Shown here one piece after another: positions 12,412 to 24,410 of a DNA stretch of 64,000 nucleotides (positions are counted from its first letter, which is position 1; each line of letters starts with the position of its first letter). The translations under genes and the position numbers were made by a program. The notes under the pieces are model-generated. The model did not search any database. It had not been told where the DNA came from and worked only from the letters and a program-made list of their open reading frames with translations. The stretch comes from Phlebiopsis flavidoalba (taxonomy: Eukaryota > Basidiomycota > Agaricomycetes > Polyporales > Phanerochaetaceae). Where the stretch lies: the NCBI GenBank assembly GCA_035772785.1, contig JAOCPU010000001.1:1240001-1304000 (forward strand). The letters are read 5' to 3'.

Positions 12412-15400
12412 ATGTCTCATGCCTTACTCTTACGACTCTTTCTCTCGCCGTCATTTTTCTCAGTTCACGTCGCTCTGCAATACCTCAGAATCTACGCCGA
12501 CAACATAGGCATCACTTACTATTTAACTCGGAGGTTGAGAGAATTGGACACTCGGGAGCTGCGGGAAGTATGGGGCTTTATATGGTGAGGAATTTGGTGG
12601 CACACACCCTTGTACGCTGGGAATTTAATGTATGACGAACCAAGCCATCTATTTGGTCACTAGACCTTCAAAGTCCAGAGCACTGGAGTGTTTCGTGATA
12701 GAAATCTCGCAGAAGTCGACACATATAGCTATGCTGGTGTGTAACACTACTGCCAGCTCGTAACTCGCTTAGTTGACATTGTCAGACACTTTGGTTCATG
12801 CAAGCCCACCTCAAGGACTTGGCTGTCTCCTCGTTACGACTCAGAGTCTTTCCACATATGCCAACGTATTCTGAACCAGTGTCAAGAGATGAATATATGG
12901 AGACCTACCAGCCTCAGGAACCACCGTATACCTCGCTCAATCTTTTCCCCAGACCTCCCGGCTTCCTACGCAAGAAAGTCAAGCACAATGTGCAGCCCAA
13001 CTTTTGTAGGTATTGGGATGATGCTCGCCGGTGCCCCCAGGGATGCCTTCTCTCTGCGGACATTATGGGTCAGGTGGCAATTGAGCAGGGACGTTTAGAT
13101 GATCAAGGAGAAGACCTGAGAAGTCTGGACAATCCCGAAGGGCTCGTTTTGCGTACGACATCCGAAGGCTCCGGAATTCCTCGCGCGTGGAGACAAGGAT
13201 GACGACGAGGACTCAGACATAGAAGATAGCATACTTCCTCTCGTCAAGACCCCACGGTTCTAGAGGATGGGGACAGAGGAAACCTCTCGCCTGCTCGCTT
13301 GGGTGGTCGATCACTTAAGGACGGTACGCGTTCTCGAATGTCAGACTATCGCGGTGCAAACAAGTCCTGCTTTACCCCTCCACCTCAGAGATCCACGAAA
13401 GTCCTAGACTATCCGAAGATCCGTTTGGCCAAAATGATCCGCCTCCGTCTATAACCATCCCATCACCTTCACCCTTCCAGTCAACCCCGAACTTTCTCTG
13501 CATTTTCGCGGGGGCATTTTCGACGGTCCCAATAGCTTGACTTCTGCGGACACGAACACTGACTACAGAGGTATTCATTGTTAGTACGATGCGGAGTGCC
13601 CAGAAATTCTTGTTGCGTACTCACTACTGTCGTTCTGAAGTGAGCAGCTTGTGTTCGTCCTGCCAAGGCCATCTTATCGAATTGTATTAGATCCAGTTCC
13701 TTGCTGGCACTGGAAAAACATCTGTAATCGACTATTAGTAGTTCCCAAGCTCTAAGCGCGATGGTCAGCGCTCTCTGAGAGCAGAACTGACTGGGTCTCA
13801 AAACCATATGTTACCTGCAGAGGTGCATGATTTTTAGTCCTCGTTCTCAAGTGTGGTTACTGATGTATGCTCGCAGGTCTGTATGCCGATGTGGTGTTCT
13901 TCATCTGACACTACGGACCCGGGTTCTGGTACCTCCCAGCCCTCATCACCGCATAGTCAAATACCGCCGGGCGAAAGTGTGGTGCTCAACTCTGCAGAAC
14001 GTGCCCCCTATTTGCTCTTAATCGAGATTCTTCACGGTGACCTTGATTTTGACCCTCTGAAACGAGGTAACAAGGAAGTACTCAAGAAAATCGTCGTGAA
14101 GGAGAATGAGCAGAAAGGCGCCTCCCAAGATCTCATTTTCATTCCATGGCCATGGAACATCGAATATGACTTCGTCGGCACTCCAACGCGCGCAGTCTAT
14201 CGAGAAACCGAACGGTGATCTTGAAGTAGACACAACGGGTCTTTCCGATCCCGATACCTTGGATACTTTTCTCTCTGCGCTATCACCGATTAGTCCGTCG
14301 AGTCCCCCAGAGGGCGAAGAAGAAATTGATTTTGGTAGAACAGCTCTATGGTTCTGAAGACATCCTTCGTTCCCGTGAAATTGATCTCTCTGAGTCAATA
14401 GTTCTCTGCCCGCCTCCCCCGAAGAACAAAGAGCTGGACAATCTGACGTGGTCCTCAACTCCCATCCACACCGCTCCTCTTCCGGCTCACCTTCTCTACG
14501 CAAGGGAACCGTGTCACGAAGTGCCTCATTCTCTCCCATGTCTAGAAGCACACCAGTCAAGATCCTGAACCCGCGCCCGCTACGTCCGTCCGTGTTCTCT
14601 CTCTGGACGAGTACTCTGAGCGCATGCGCACGGCCGCTGTCATGCTTGCTCAACTGAACGCAAATCTTGTCCGCGAAAGCCCCCTTACTCCCGCTCCTGT
14701 CACCCCCGTGCCCGATTCCGCTTCTCCTCTCCGATGGCTTACTGGTGGCAACTGGCTCACCGTCACTCCTCCTGTCGAAACCCCGTCTTCCGAGACTGGC
14801 CCACCGACTGCCCTTCCTGGCAATTTCATGCCCCTCCGGATGAAGCTTCAGACAGCCGAGGCTACCGCCATTCGTAACAGAATCATGAACGAGATGCTTG
14901 CCCTTGAAGAGGAGCGTATGCAGCGTATGCGCGAGAACAGAGATGGAGAGGGGTATGCTGAAGGTCGGGGACGTGGGTGGTAGCATGAAGACTGCAGAGG
15001 ATGAGAATATCATCCGCAGAGAGCTCAGCAAAGCCGATCCGTCGGCCGTTGTTGTAAGTGAATCTTGGGCAGCAAAGAAGGTGGGTCTTCGTCCAGCCTC
15101 GATAACAGTTTTGCTTATAGCGTGTAGAGTCGAATACGACAAGCATCCCCGTATGGCCATTTAGGTGGGTGTTCGTCCCAATTCCAATGGTCTTTGCGAA
15201 AGTTTGACGCTCTTGTAGCCAGCTGGGACTGTGTCTCGGTCATCGTCAAGACCGGAGGTGACCTCCGGCAAGAACAGTTGGCAGTACAGCTCATTCAAGA
15301 GTTCGAGAAGATCTGGAAGGACGAAAACTGTGCTTGTTTGGGTTAGATAGTATGTCCCTTACTTATATTTTCGCCTTACTCCCTCCTCATCATGCAGTGC

Positions 15401-16352
15401 ACTAGCTTCAGGATATTAATCACTGGAAATAACTCCGGTTTGGTCGAAAACCATCACAGACGCCATCTCTATACACTCAATCAAGAAGGCCGAATACGCC
15501 CGCCGGCTTTGCAACTGGCCGTCTAGGCCATGTAACATTATTCGACCACTTTAAGAACGTAGGTAATGCTGGCTATGCACGCTTCATCGTGTCCTTATCT
15601 TAGGTATAGGCATATGGCGATCCCATATCCGCCAAATTTGTGCGTGCACAAAAGAACTTTGCCAAGTCGCTCGCAGGTCAGACTCACGTACCCGCACACC
15701 TATTCTACTACTAAGTTATCAATCAACGCCGACAGGCCCTATTCCGTAGTCACCTATCTCTTACCAAATCAAGGATCGCCACAATGGGTGCAACATCCTG
15801 ATCGAGTCCCGCGGACGGACACCTTCACATCCACATTGACTTCGGTTTCCAATTGCTCTCTAACTCTCCAGGAAACAGTTTTATCGGCTTCGAGGCCGCG
15901 CCCTTCAAGCTGCCGCTCGAGTACATCGAAGTGCTCGGAGGCATCGAGGGCGAGAGCCGTTCAAGGAGTTCAGGAAGCTGTTCAAGGAGGGCTTTGAGGC
16001 TGCGCGGAAGCATTGTGACCGGATCGTTAGTGAGTGCACACCAACACTTCATCCCGTTGTGCCAATTTTGAACGCTCTCTGGTAGCGCTAGTCGAGCTTA
16101 TGCAAAGAGACCGATGCTGCCGTGTTTCACCGCGCTCGGGGAGCAAACCGCATCACAGCTGCGAGATCGCTTCCAACAAGGTCTCACACAGTCAGCCGTC
16201 GAGGAGCACGTTGAGCGCCTTATTGACAACTTCCCTTGGATCTGAACTGGACTAGATTGTACGATTCGGTAAGTGTTGGACGACGGTGGCGCCGCGAGAT
16301 CCTGCTCACGCGAACTTTCCAGTATCAATACTATTCACAGTCTATACTATGA
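12412..16352 (+). CDS. PIK1: Phosphatidylinositol 4-kinase, Pik1/PI4K-beta type
   Basis: This lipid kinase makes PI4P at the Golgi and is needed for secretion. The start MSHALLLRLFLSPSFFSVHV at 12412 is followed by ALQYLRIYADNIGITYYL and LRELDTRELREVWGFIW, the lipid-kinase-unique helical domain. The adaptor-binding end, RAPYLLLIEILHGDLDFDP, lies near 14005 and is continuous with KRGNKEVLKKIVVKEN. The kinase core starts near 15225 with WDCVSVIVKTGGDLRQEQLA and continues with ILITGNNSGL near 15415. The catalytic loop KDRHNG(C)NIL is near 15771-15802 and the DFG segment HIDFGF near 15834. The C-terminus FKEFRKLFKEGFEAARKHCD (near 15960) runs to a last exon, YQYYSQSIL-stop, ending at 16352. The catalytic core shows three in-frame insertions as well as frameshifts. 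Confidence 0.93.
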
Positions 16353-16488
16353 TATTTTAATCGTCGGGCGGCTGAGTGTCCATGCAGTGATTGACTTAAA
16401 CACGAAGGATGGGTATACAAAAGTCCGTCGAGGCTGAATGAAAAGGGATAAATACAAGACAAGATACCACAACTGCAACCACAGAAGT

Positions 16489-18377
16489 CTAGAACAGTTT
16501 GTCGTAACGCGCGAGACACGAGTACCACTCGTAGTCGAAGTTATCCTTTCGGGTTGCACCAGCATTTGCCCTTCTTGTGCAAATCGCCTTGGGGACAGTG
16601 TTGGAAGGGATTGTGCCGGTAGCCTGGAGTAGAGACCCGTCAATGAAGATATCGCTGCGTCCAGCGATGGGCTTACTTACCGATCTCGTTGAAGAAGTGG
16701 ATTTGCCCTTCTTGGCGAACAGCGCCGCCCCAATACTATGCACTGGTGCATCACCCCAGCGCTACAATACAAGTATTGAGCCGAACGGTCAACTGTATAG
16801 GTCAATCGTGCGCACCTCGTAGTAGAAGCCACCTTTTTGATCAAGGAACTCAAAGAACTTCATGTAAGGTACTGACCGCCAGAAGTCGAGGTCGGCGATA
16901 CCGATTTCAAAGTTACTCCAGACTAGCAAAATGCATCGTAGTCTGAGATCAAAGAGAACGATGCGAAAACCACACACACAGTGACAGCGATTGTAAGTCT
17001 GGCCTCCGTTGTCGGAGATAAAGCCCATAGCGTTGCCTTCTGTGATGAGGTCTGGGTTCTCGGCCATGAATTCTGTCGCGATATGTAAGCGACCAAGTCC
17101 AAGTGCACGACGCTTGAGATGGACCTTTGACAGCATCCCACAGAGTTGGAATAGTCGCCTCACATACTCGTAAAGGGAAACCGTGAAACTAGAATGCAAG
17201 AATGAGTGTCCTATTAGGCGCAAGTCTTTGCGATCGCTCTGGTGAACAGAACTGACCATATACACCTTTCTTCTTGTCCTGCATCACACAGGAAGGGCTA
17301 CAAAACAACGAATGTGAGCCCAAAAAACGTCACATTAAGCCTATGTGGCGCATACATCGTAGTCAAGGTCGCAGAAGAAGAAGTTGACGTCAGGCCTGAA
17401 TAGTGTTACTAACGCATTTGCGCGACAAGATGATAAACCTACTCGATACGCCAATAATACCTGTATTTGTCAAGGAGAGGATGACGGAAGAAGAACTGCA
17501 GGAAGGATGAGCAAGAGTCAATGTGATGTAGATATGGGTATGCGCTTACTCCTGAGTTGAAACGACACATGTTACGATACCTAAAAAAAGTCAGTCAAGT
17601 ATTACTAGATGATCGCGTGATGAGCATACGGGACACTGCCTACAGGCACAACGCATTCGGTTAAGTTCTGGGAGGTGTAGATTCAACGAGGAGCTCACCT
17701 CCGTAGATGACCTGATTCTTGACCATCTTGTCTCGGGCCTCAGTCGGCCTTCTGCTCGTCAATCCAATCCGGCTGGTACCAGTGGTCTTTAGGAATCAAA
17801 CCGAATTCGACGGGCGCATCTGTCAATGCAGTCACTCGCCTAGAAGCGATTAGAGTACTGTGGGAGCAGGGCGCTGCAAGTGCTTACTCCTTGAATTCGT
17901 CTGAGAAGGGCTCTTCGTTCAGGGAAGGTGTACGGATAGCGGAACTTCTTGTTGAAGCGGTCCTCTGGAGCGAGTGCTTGAGCAGGCTGAGGGCACAATG
18001 CTGCAGAAACGTGATCCTCACCCATCTGTTTCATACTAAGGACAATGCCGTTAAGATCACTGTTGCGTGCAAGTAGTACATAGGTAGCGTTGGCCTTCCG
18101 TGCCTGCGGAGGCAAAGCGCGCGTCGCAGGATGGTGGTATTCTTCCGGCACGCCATCTGCATATGGTGGACGACCAGTCGAGCCTTTGAACTGGTTGGCG
18201 ATATTGGACAATGAAGTCACTTGCCATAATCTTCATGCGAGAAGCTGAGAATAAAATGCAGACTGATCTGTACGCGGACAAGAGAACAGCGCTCAGCGAC
18301 CACTGTGGGACAAGACTAGGACGCTGTACGCACTATGATGCCCAGCCCAAGACGACGTATCGCATAGGGGTCATCAT
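16489..18377 (-). CDS. GT15 alpha-1,2-mannosyltransferase (KTR/KRE2 family)
   Basis: Family GT15 enzymes are Golgi type II membrane proteins that add alpha-1,2-mannose to O- and N-linked glycans from GDP-mannose. The ATG at 18377 begins MMTPMRYVVLGWAS, a short signal anchor. Catalytic homology starts near 18105 with RKANATYVLLARNSDLNG, then RFNKKFRYPYTF near 17960. The DxD-type motif FFFCDLDYD is near 17370-17350. ENPDLITEGNAMGF lies near 17060 and YNRCHFWSNFEIG spans an intron at about 16986-16910. The protein ends FDYEWYSCLARYDKLF-stop at 16489, matching the conserved family C-terminus. It is convergent with PIK1, only 136 bp apart. Which KTR paralogue it is cannot be decided. Confidence 0.92.
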
Positions 18378-19259
18378 CGTGGCGGTAGAGACCCTTTTGC
18401 GGGGACGTGAGGTCTCCCAAGACTGAGTGTGAGCGTTTGGGACAAGGTGTGTTGGCACAGACTGTTTGCCGCAGCCTTGGAGACCGCTCGAATCGAACCC
18501 ACTACGACATGATGGGCGCCAAACTGTTTGTATCCGCGCGCCCGCTCATTTTCTTGCTGCGCTGCGTTCTCTCGCCCACTCAGCCGACTAATCATCAAAG
18601 TGGCCGTGGCCCTTTCCCGCAGCTCAACCAGGCCAGCTTACGCCGTCCCCTGTCGCGTCGCTACATGTGCCCTCATTCAACCAAGAATAGCTTTCAAAAC
18701 CTCATTGCATAGCCTTCCACATGCATCAGAACTCAACTGTGTATACTTCATTCCCGGCTCGTTCGCAGTCACTCGCACTGTCGTGGGAGCTTCTTCCGTC
18801 TTTTAACACCCGTCTTCTCTTCTAGAGATGAGTACCCAAAACGGCGATTCTGCCTGGGAGGTGTCGCCCAAGTTCCCCGGGTGCTCATGACGTCGAGCCA
18901 CTGCACTCGGGAGCGAGACCGGCGGACTGGCCACCGATGTCTGTGGCACCACGGCAACGGGGACCCGCTGGCCGTGGGATGCCAAAATCCAAACCTAGTC
19001 AAGGTTCCCTAGAATCGCAAGCAGTTATTCCATTCAGTACAAGGTTTTTCATTATCAACCCGTGCTTGACGCGCAGGATACCCTGGGACAAGTCTTCCTG
19101 GGATCCTAATATGGCCCGGCCTCATGGACAAGGAGGCATACACAGCGGTCGGTTCCTCTTTGCAAACTGCCAGCCCTATCGTCCACTCGCCCGGTAGGTC
19201 GCTCCCCGAATTCGGGCCATCGCAAGCTGAAAATCGGCCCGTCAAGGTCTCGCATCGCC
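18378..19259. other. Intergenic region between KTR and RdRP A
   Basis: These 882 bases lie between two divergent genes and should carry both promoters. Several 60-100 codon open frames cover parts of the stretch on both strands, but I recognise no protein in them. Confidence 0.4.
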
Positions 19260-22200
19260 ATGGAGGTATTCATGCAAGCTATCACTCCCAATGTCCAACT
19301 CAGTCAGCTCAAACGTGCCATCGCCGCTGTGTGTTACACGGTGACGAGTTCAAAAGCATACCAATCCCTTCCCATCAACTTCGATGTCTCCGTATTTCCG
19401 CCAAAGGCGGGCCAATGCCGTCGAGGGGTATTAACTGTGCCCACTCTCGACATTGGCCAGCATTTTCTGCGAGACTACGGAGGCGCTACGCCTAGATACA
19501 GACTTGTCGTGGCTGACAAAGCCGTCCAATTCAGCAGAGTAAGAACAAGGAGCCCCGACCCCAAGTGTTAGACAAGATCAGACTTACGCCTTATGTGCGG
19601 TTCCCGAGCTTCAGGAGAAACAGGAGAACCTTTGGGCAGAAATACAGGCGCAGATAGTCTCGGTATTCTCAGTCCAATTTGGCTGGGAGTGCCGAGACAA
19701 TGTCTACTCTGTAGAATACGAGAAACTCTCTGGCGGCACGGGAAAGCTGCGTTTCGACGCAGAACGCAGAGAGTTCCGCGTACGTCTTCCCGAGGGCGAA
19801 GAGAGTGTATACATTGTTATACGAGCAAGTCAAATTGCATGGGCTGCGCTCGAGAGCGTACAACACCCGTACAGTCTGTCCTCTTCCTGTCGCTCTTCCA
19901 TGCACCCGCCTACGAGAGCGATCGTTCGACCCCCCTCGGCTCAAGTCGACCGAGGATACCACATGCCGGGAGGACTTGGACCACTGGCCGTGCTCAACGC
20001 CGTCAGCGCCGTGTTGCACTCAATTTCGACCATCACCGTTATGCCATGTACACTTCGCTCGCCCTTCGTATCGTATGCGAAGGGAGAATTCGTTTCGAAT
20101 GACCTCAAGACCCTCTGCTCATTTGCGCACATCAAGAGACATAAGCCCATCTACCGTATCGATTGGTGGTCGGCGTCCTCTTCTCGCCCGAGGTCCAGAA
20201 GGAATACCTTGATTGGCTCGCCGGGTTGGACTGGGAGCTCGCCTTTCAAGTAGACGTCCTTGCTCGAAGTAACATTATGGACCTACGAGAGATACTCCGC
20301 CTTCGATCGCAGCTTGCGCACTTGCGAGAGAGAGAGGTCAGCTACCTACGTCGCATGCTTCGTACGATACCTCGCTCGTGAGGCAAGAGACCCCACATGG
20401 TACCGAACGGCTTCCGACCCGAGAGTGGGCTCTTGAAGAGCTTTTCAAGCGCTGCCGGAAAGACTTCGTCACTCCCAAGGACACCTCGCCTGATGACCTC
20501 GCCAGCGGGGCACTGCAACTATTCGACTGCTACCACGCCGTTGTCACTCCGACGACAATACAACTCGAAGGCCCGCACACCCGAGCGTTGCAACCGTGTC
20601 ATTCGGAAGTATGCCGAGCATGCGTCCAGTTTTCTTCGTGTGCGCTTCGCAGACGAGGCTCACTCTCCAATTCCGCCCACGACCGCGACGTTGACAATCA
20701 ATCTTTTGTCGAAGAGCGCTTTGGCAGAATTTTGAAGCGTGGCTTTGTTATCGCGGGTCGACACTTCCACTTCCTAGGCTACTCGAGCTCTGGCTTGAAA
20801 GAGCACAGCTTTTGGTTCGTTACGGACTTCACACAAAAATTCGTCACCCTCGATGGTACCGTTACCGAAGAAAACGTTACCGCGGAGAGTATCATCGACA
20901 GCCTCGGTACCTTCGACAATAACCCCCATGATCCCGATCTCATGCGATGCCCCGCCCGCTGGGGCGCACGAATTTCGCAAAGTTTTTTCTGCCACGCAGG
21001 CCTTCGCCGCCGTGCAAGTTGAAAAGATATCTCTCATTCCCGACATTACCTGCTACAAGGCGACAACCACGAGCGACATCGATGGCACGGAACTGCCAGG
21101 CAAAGACATCAAATATGTATTCACGGACGGCGTTGGCAAGATTTCGCCTCAGCTTGCGGAAGACGTATGGAAAGCAGTTCGCGAGCGAAGTCACAGGCGT
21201 TTAGGAGATGACGTTCCGGCGGCATATCAAGTACGCATACAGGGGGCGAAAGGCATGTTGAGTAGGGACCCTGATCTGACCGGCGAGAGATTTGCTTGAG
21301 GCCCAGCATGGTCAAGTACGACGCACCAGGGTCAGCGGTTCTCGAGATCGCAGAGGCCTTCCACAAACCGAGAAAGTTCGCACTGAACCGTCCCCTCATC
21401 ATGCTTCTAGAGGAACTCAACATGACCGGTGGCTATGATTACTTGAAGTATCTCCAGGATCAAATTATCAAGAAAACTGAGCTTGCCTCCGAATCGTTGA
21501 CGAATGCTGCGCAGCTGTTCGAGTCCTCTAGGCTTGGAGCTGCTTTCGGGCTCGCCGCCACTTTTCAGAGAGCTCTCCGCCCTTGGCGTCGGGAACCTCA
21601 CAGACAGCTTCACACAGCAAGTCATCAACTTCGCAAGACACCACGTCCTGCGCGACTTGAGGTACCACGCTCGCATTCCTGTTCCAGGGGGGCACACCTT
21701 GGTCGGTGTGGCCGATATCCACGAATACCTGGAGGAGGGATACATCTTTGCTTGCGTCGTTCCAGAAGGAGGCAAGGACCCCAATATATCTTCAAAGGCC
21801 CGACTATGGTTGCCCGGTCCCCCGTTATTCATCGAGGTGATGTTCAAGTTGCGATTGCTATTGGGCCGCCCCCACCTGGTTCACCTTTTGAGACCGAACC
21901 ACTCAAGAAACACGGTCGTGTTCTCTACGAAGGGTGAGTTAAATAATATCTCCAGTCCATTCAGGTTTTGAACGTTACACTAGGCTTCTCGACCTCTCCC
22001 ATCGTGTCTAGGCGGTGGCGATCTCGATGGTATGGCTACTGCGTTTTTTTTTTACATTCGCAGGTGGACTCAAAACTGTCTCCAGGCGATGAGTATGTTC
22101 TTAGCGACCTGCCACTGTTGCTTCCCCAGAATACATATGAGCCAGCAAGTTACGACTCTCCTGAGAGGAAGAAAATCGGCCATAAGAGCACCTCTTTCGG

Positions 22201-23201
22201 ATGTCGCAGAGTGGGTCACCGAATACCTGTACAGCGACGTGCGTTTTGCGTCATTTTGTCTAGGAGGAGTTGTAAAGCTCACAACCCCGCCAGACTGTTG
22301 GAACGATTGCTATCAACTGGCTCACTCTCATGGACCAAGAAGCCCTCAAGGTGTCCTGGATCCGAACTGCGGCCATGGTAATACCGAGGCCCTTGAAAGG
22401 CTGGCCCAACTGCACAGCGATGCTGTGGACTATCCAAAGAGCGGAACTGCCGTTGCGCTGCGAGACGTGCCTCGCAGCCGTCTTAGCGCCAAGCCCGACT
22501 GGGCTAAGCCGGAAATTCAGCACAACGATAGCCCAGTTGAATACTACGAAAGCCAGCGTTGGATCGGACGGTTGTGTCGAGAACCAAACCTCCACATCAT
22601 TTCTACCAGAGGTCAAACGACCACCCATTTCTGCGTCGACAAAGATGGGCTTCCCTCCTCTTGAGCACATTATCTCCGTATTCCGGAACGGAAACTTTTC
22701 CTCTCAACGACCCTGTTGAGAAAGCGCTTCGCCCAACGCGTCGCTCTTCACGTCGTCTCCGTTCGTCGATATTCGGGGAAGCGGATTGAGTCACAGTGGC
22801 GAGCGTACAAAGCCTACGTCTCCACTATTTACGCAGCATCTGCGTCACATATAGTCTCATACAACGACATGGAATGATGTTGACGGAAGAAGAGGTCGTC
22901 GTTGGGACCATCGTTGGCAAAACCACCCAACCACGTGTACGCAAGGATAAGATGGCGCAAATGACTGACCAGGTCGCCTCACGGGTTGCTCGCACTTCGA
23001 TGGAGATTGCAGGCTCTAAGCCGGAGAATAAGAAAAGAGATCGTGAAGCGCGCATGGGTCGCGTTCAGAATTAGCACCATTAATCCGGAAGCGTTTGGAT
23101 CGCGCAGCTTTGGGCTGATCGCCCTCCGCGAGCTGTTCGACGCGTTAAAGTCTCTCGACGAGTGTCCGGACTCCGAAGGCACTGGATTCGAATACGCCTG
23201 A
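19260..23201 (+). CDS. RNA-dependent RNA polymerase, silencing type (copy A)
   Basis: Cellular RdRPs of the QDE-1/RDR family make double-stranded RNA from single-stranded RNA for Dicer. The start MEVFMQAITPNVQLSQLKRA at 19260 looks like the first strand and helix of an RRM-like fold. Next come VSVFSVQFGWECRDNVYSVE near 19655 and the RdRP core: FTDGVGKISPQLAEDVW (21120), QVRIQGAKGML (21230), LRPSMVKYDAPGS (21299), FALNRPLIMLLEE (21378), RIPVPGGHTLVGVAD (21673), RSPVIHRGDVQVAIAI (21815). The catalytic DLDGD lies at 22020-22070 with an intron inside the fourth codon. One extra G after the intron (22064-22069) breaks the frame. AVDYPKSG is near 22428. The protein ends SFGLIALRELFDALKSLD and stops at 23201. 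Several other indels are present. Confidence 0.93.
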
Positions 23202-24410
23202 AGATGAGTAAGTACAATATTCTTGAGGGCTGAGAGACACGAATTGACGGTTGTACGGTCCTATGATAGCTAAGCATTGCACCGAGATGGTGGCAGCAAT
23301 TTGAAGTCTCTTACTGAGTTGCTAGTACAGTAGCCCAGATCCAAAAAATTTGTACTCGCGCCAATATTAATGCAGAAAGCTACATCAATCTATGAGCTCC
23401 CATTTAATACTACAGCAGCGTATAATAGAGAGTGCGAAGCTAGGTTAATACTTTGCAATGACTAGTGGGCAACCTATGCCAACGCAAGCTGCGGGATGCA
23501 GGCAGCGTCAGCGCCACGAAGCGCGCAAGCGCACAACGTGGCTCTGCCTTTGGGAGACTACGCAAGGGGCGAGCAAGAAACCCGCCTCGACTCTTGAGTC
23601 AAAAAACAAACGTAAATGCATTTAACTTTATGGCGTGCTAAATAGTGGCAGCAATAGTGTCGAAAAAATAATTAATGAGATTGTTCAAGTATCCGGAACT
23701 GTCAATGGGTCTGGGTAGCACTCGGGGTCCATGCGCTGATGGATTGATCCATTATGAACGGACTGCGGCCACCCCCGTACAAAGTCTCGGGCGGTCATTC
23801 TACTACTAACTCCCGACGTAGTTGTCTCCTAACTGTGCAACGACAAGCATGGTGCTGGACAAAATGGCCCGGACTTTGCAGAAGTCTCCTCTGGATCCGA
23901 TCTCTGACCCCAGCACAAACGTGAACCAAACGCACGTCGATAAGGGTTCGATAGCTCATCTCCGTCTGACTGGGGTCATCCTGCGACATCCACTCTATAC
24001 AGTGCATAGCATTCCACGAATCGCGCCGACGCTATCCGCAGCGCTCTAGTGCTCAGTTAAATCGCGTTGGGACAAAGTGCTTGCAGCCCCCCACACCCCG
24101 GCCGCGCTCCGTGCAAATTATTTCAAGCTCGCCACAGACCGAACCAATATTGACACAGTTGGGGTGCCGGTGTATTATCGCTGTGTGAGTGATGACAAAG
24201 TATGCTTTCGCTGGTACCGTCAACTAAGCGGATGAATCTTTCAAAGGCTCAACAAACTACACGTCGTTCTTCATGTCATTCACCTCGCAAAATGCCAAGT
24301 CGTGAAGCAACCGGGATTGGCAATGACGACATCTCCCCGGGAGGAGTGGAACCCACCCACATTCGCAAACACCTGCCACTGCCCCCAGAACCCAGCGCTC
24401 TAATGCAGCC
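23202..24410 (+). other. Spacer between RdRP A and B with an unplaced coding-like frame
   Basis: No known gene is recognised. The frame 24050-24235 is open for 61 codons and reads WDKVLAAPHTPAALRANYF followed by KLATDRTNIDTVGVPVYYR, which has coding character. It could be an eroded or unrecognised upstream exon of RdRP B, or a fragment of another gene. The equivalent of the N-terminal RRM-like segment of copies A and C was not found here. The AT-rich section at about 23330-23460 and 23590-23690 looks non-coding. Confidence 0.4.

Noticed and set aside
23286..23657. Short repeated gtggcagcaat near 23286 and 23645 as transposon ends
   Set aside because: The match is only about 11 bases in direct orientation, with no inverted termini, target-site duplication or transposase frame between them.
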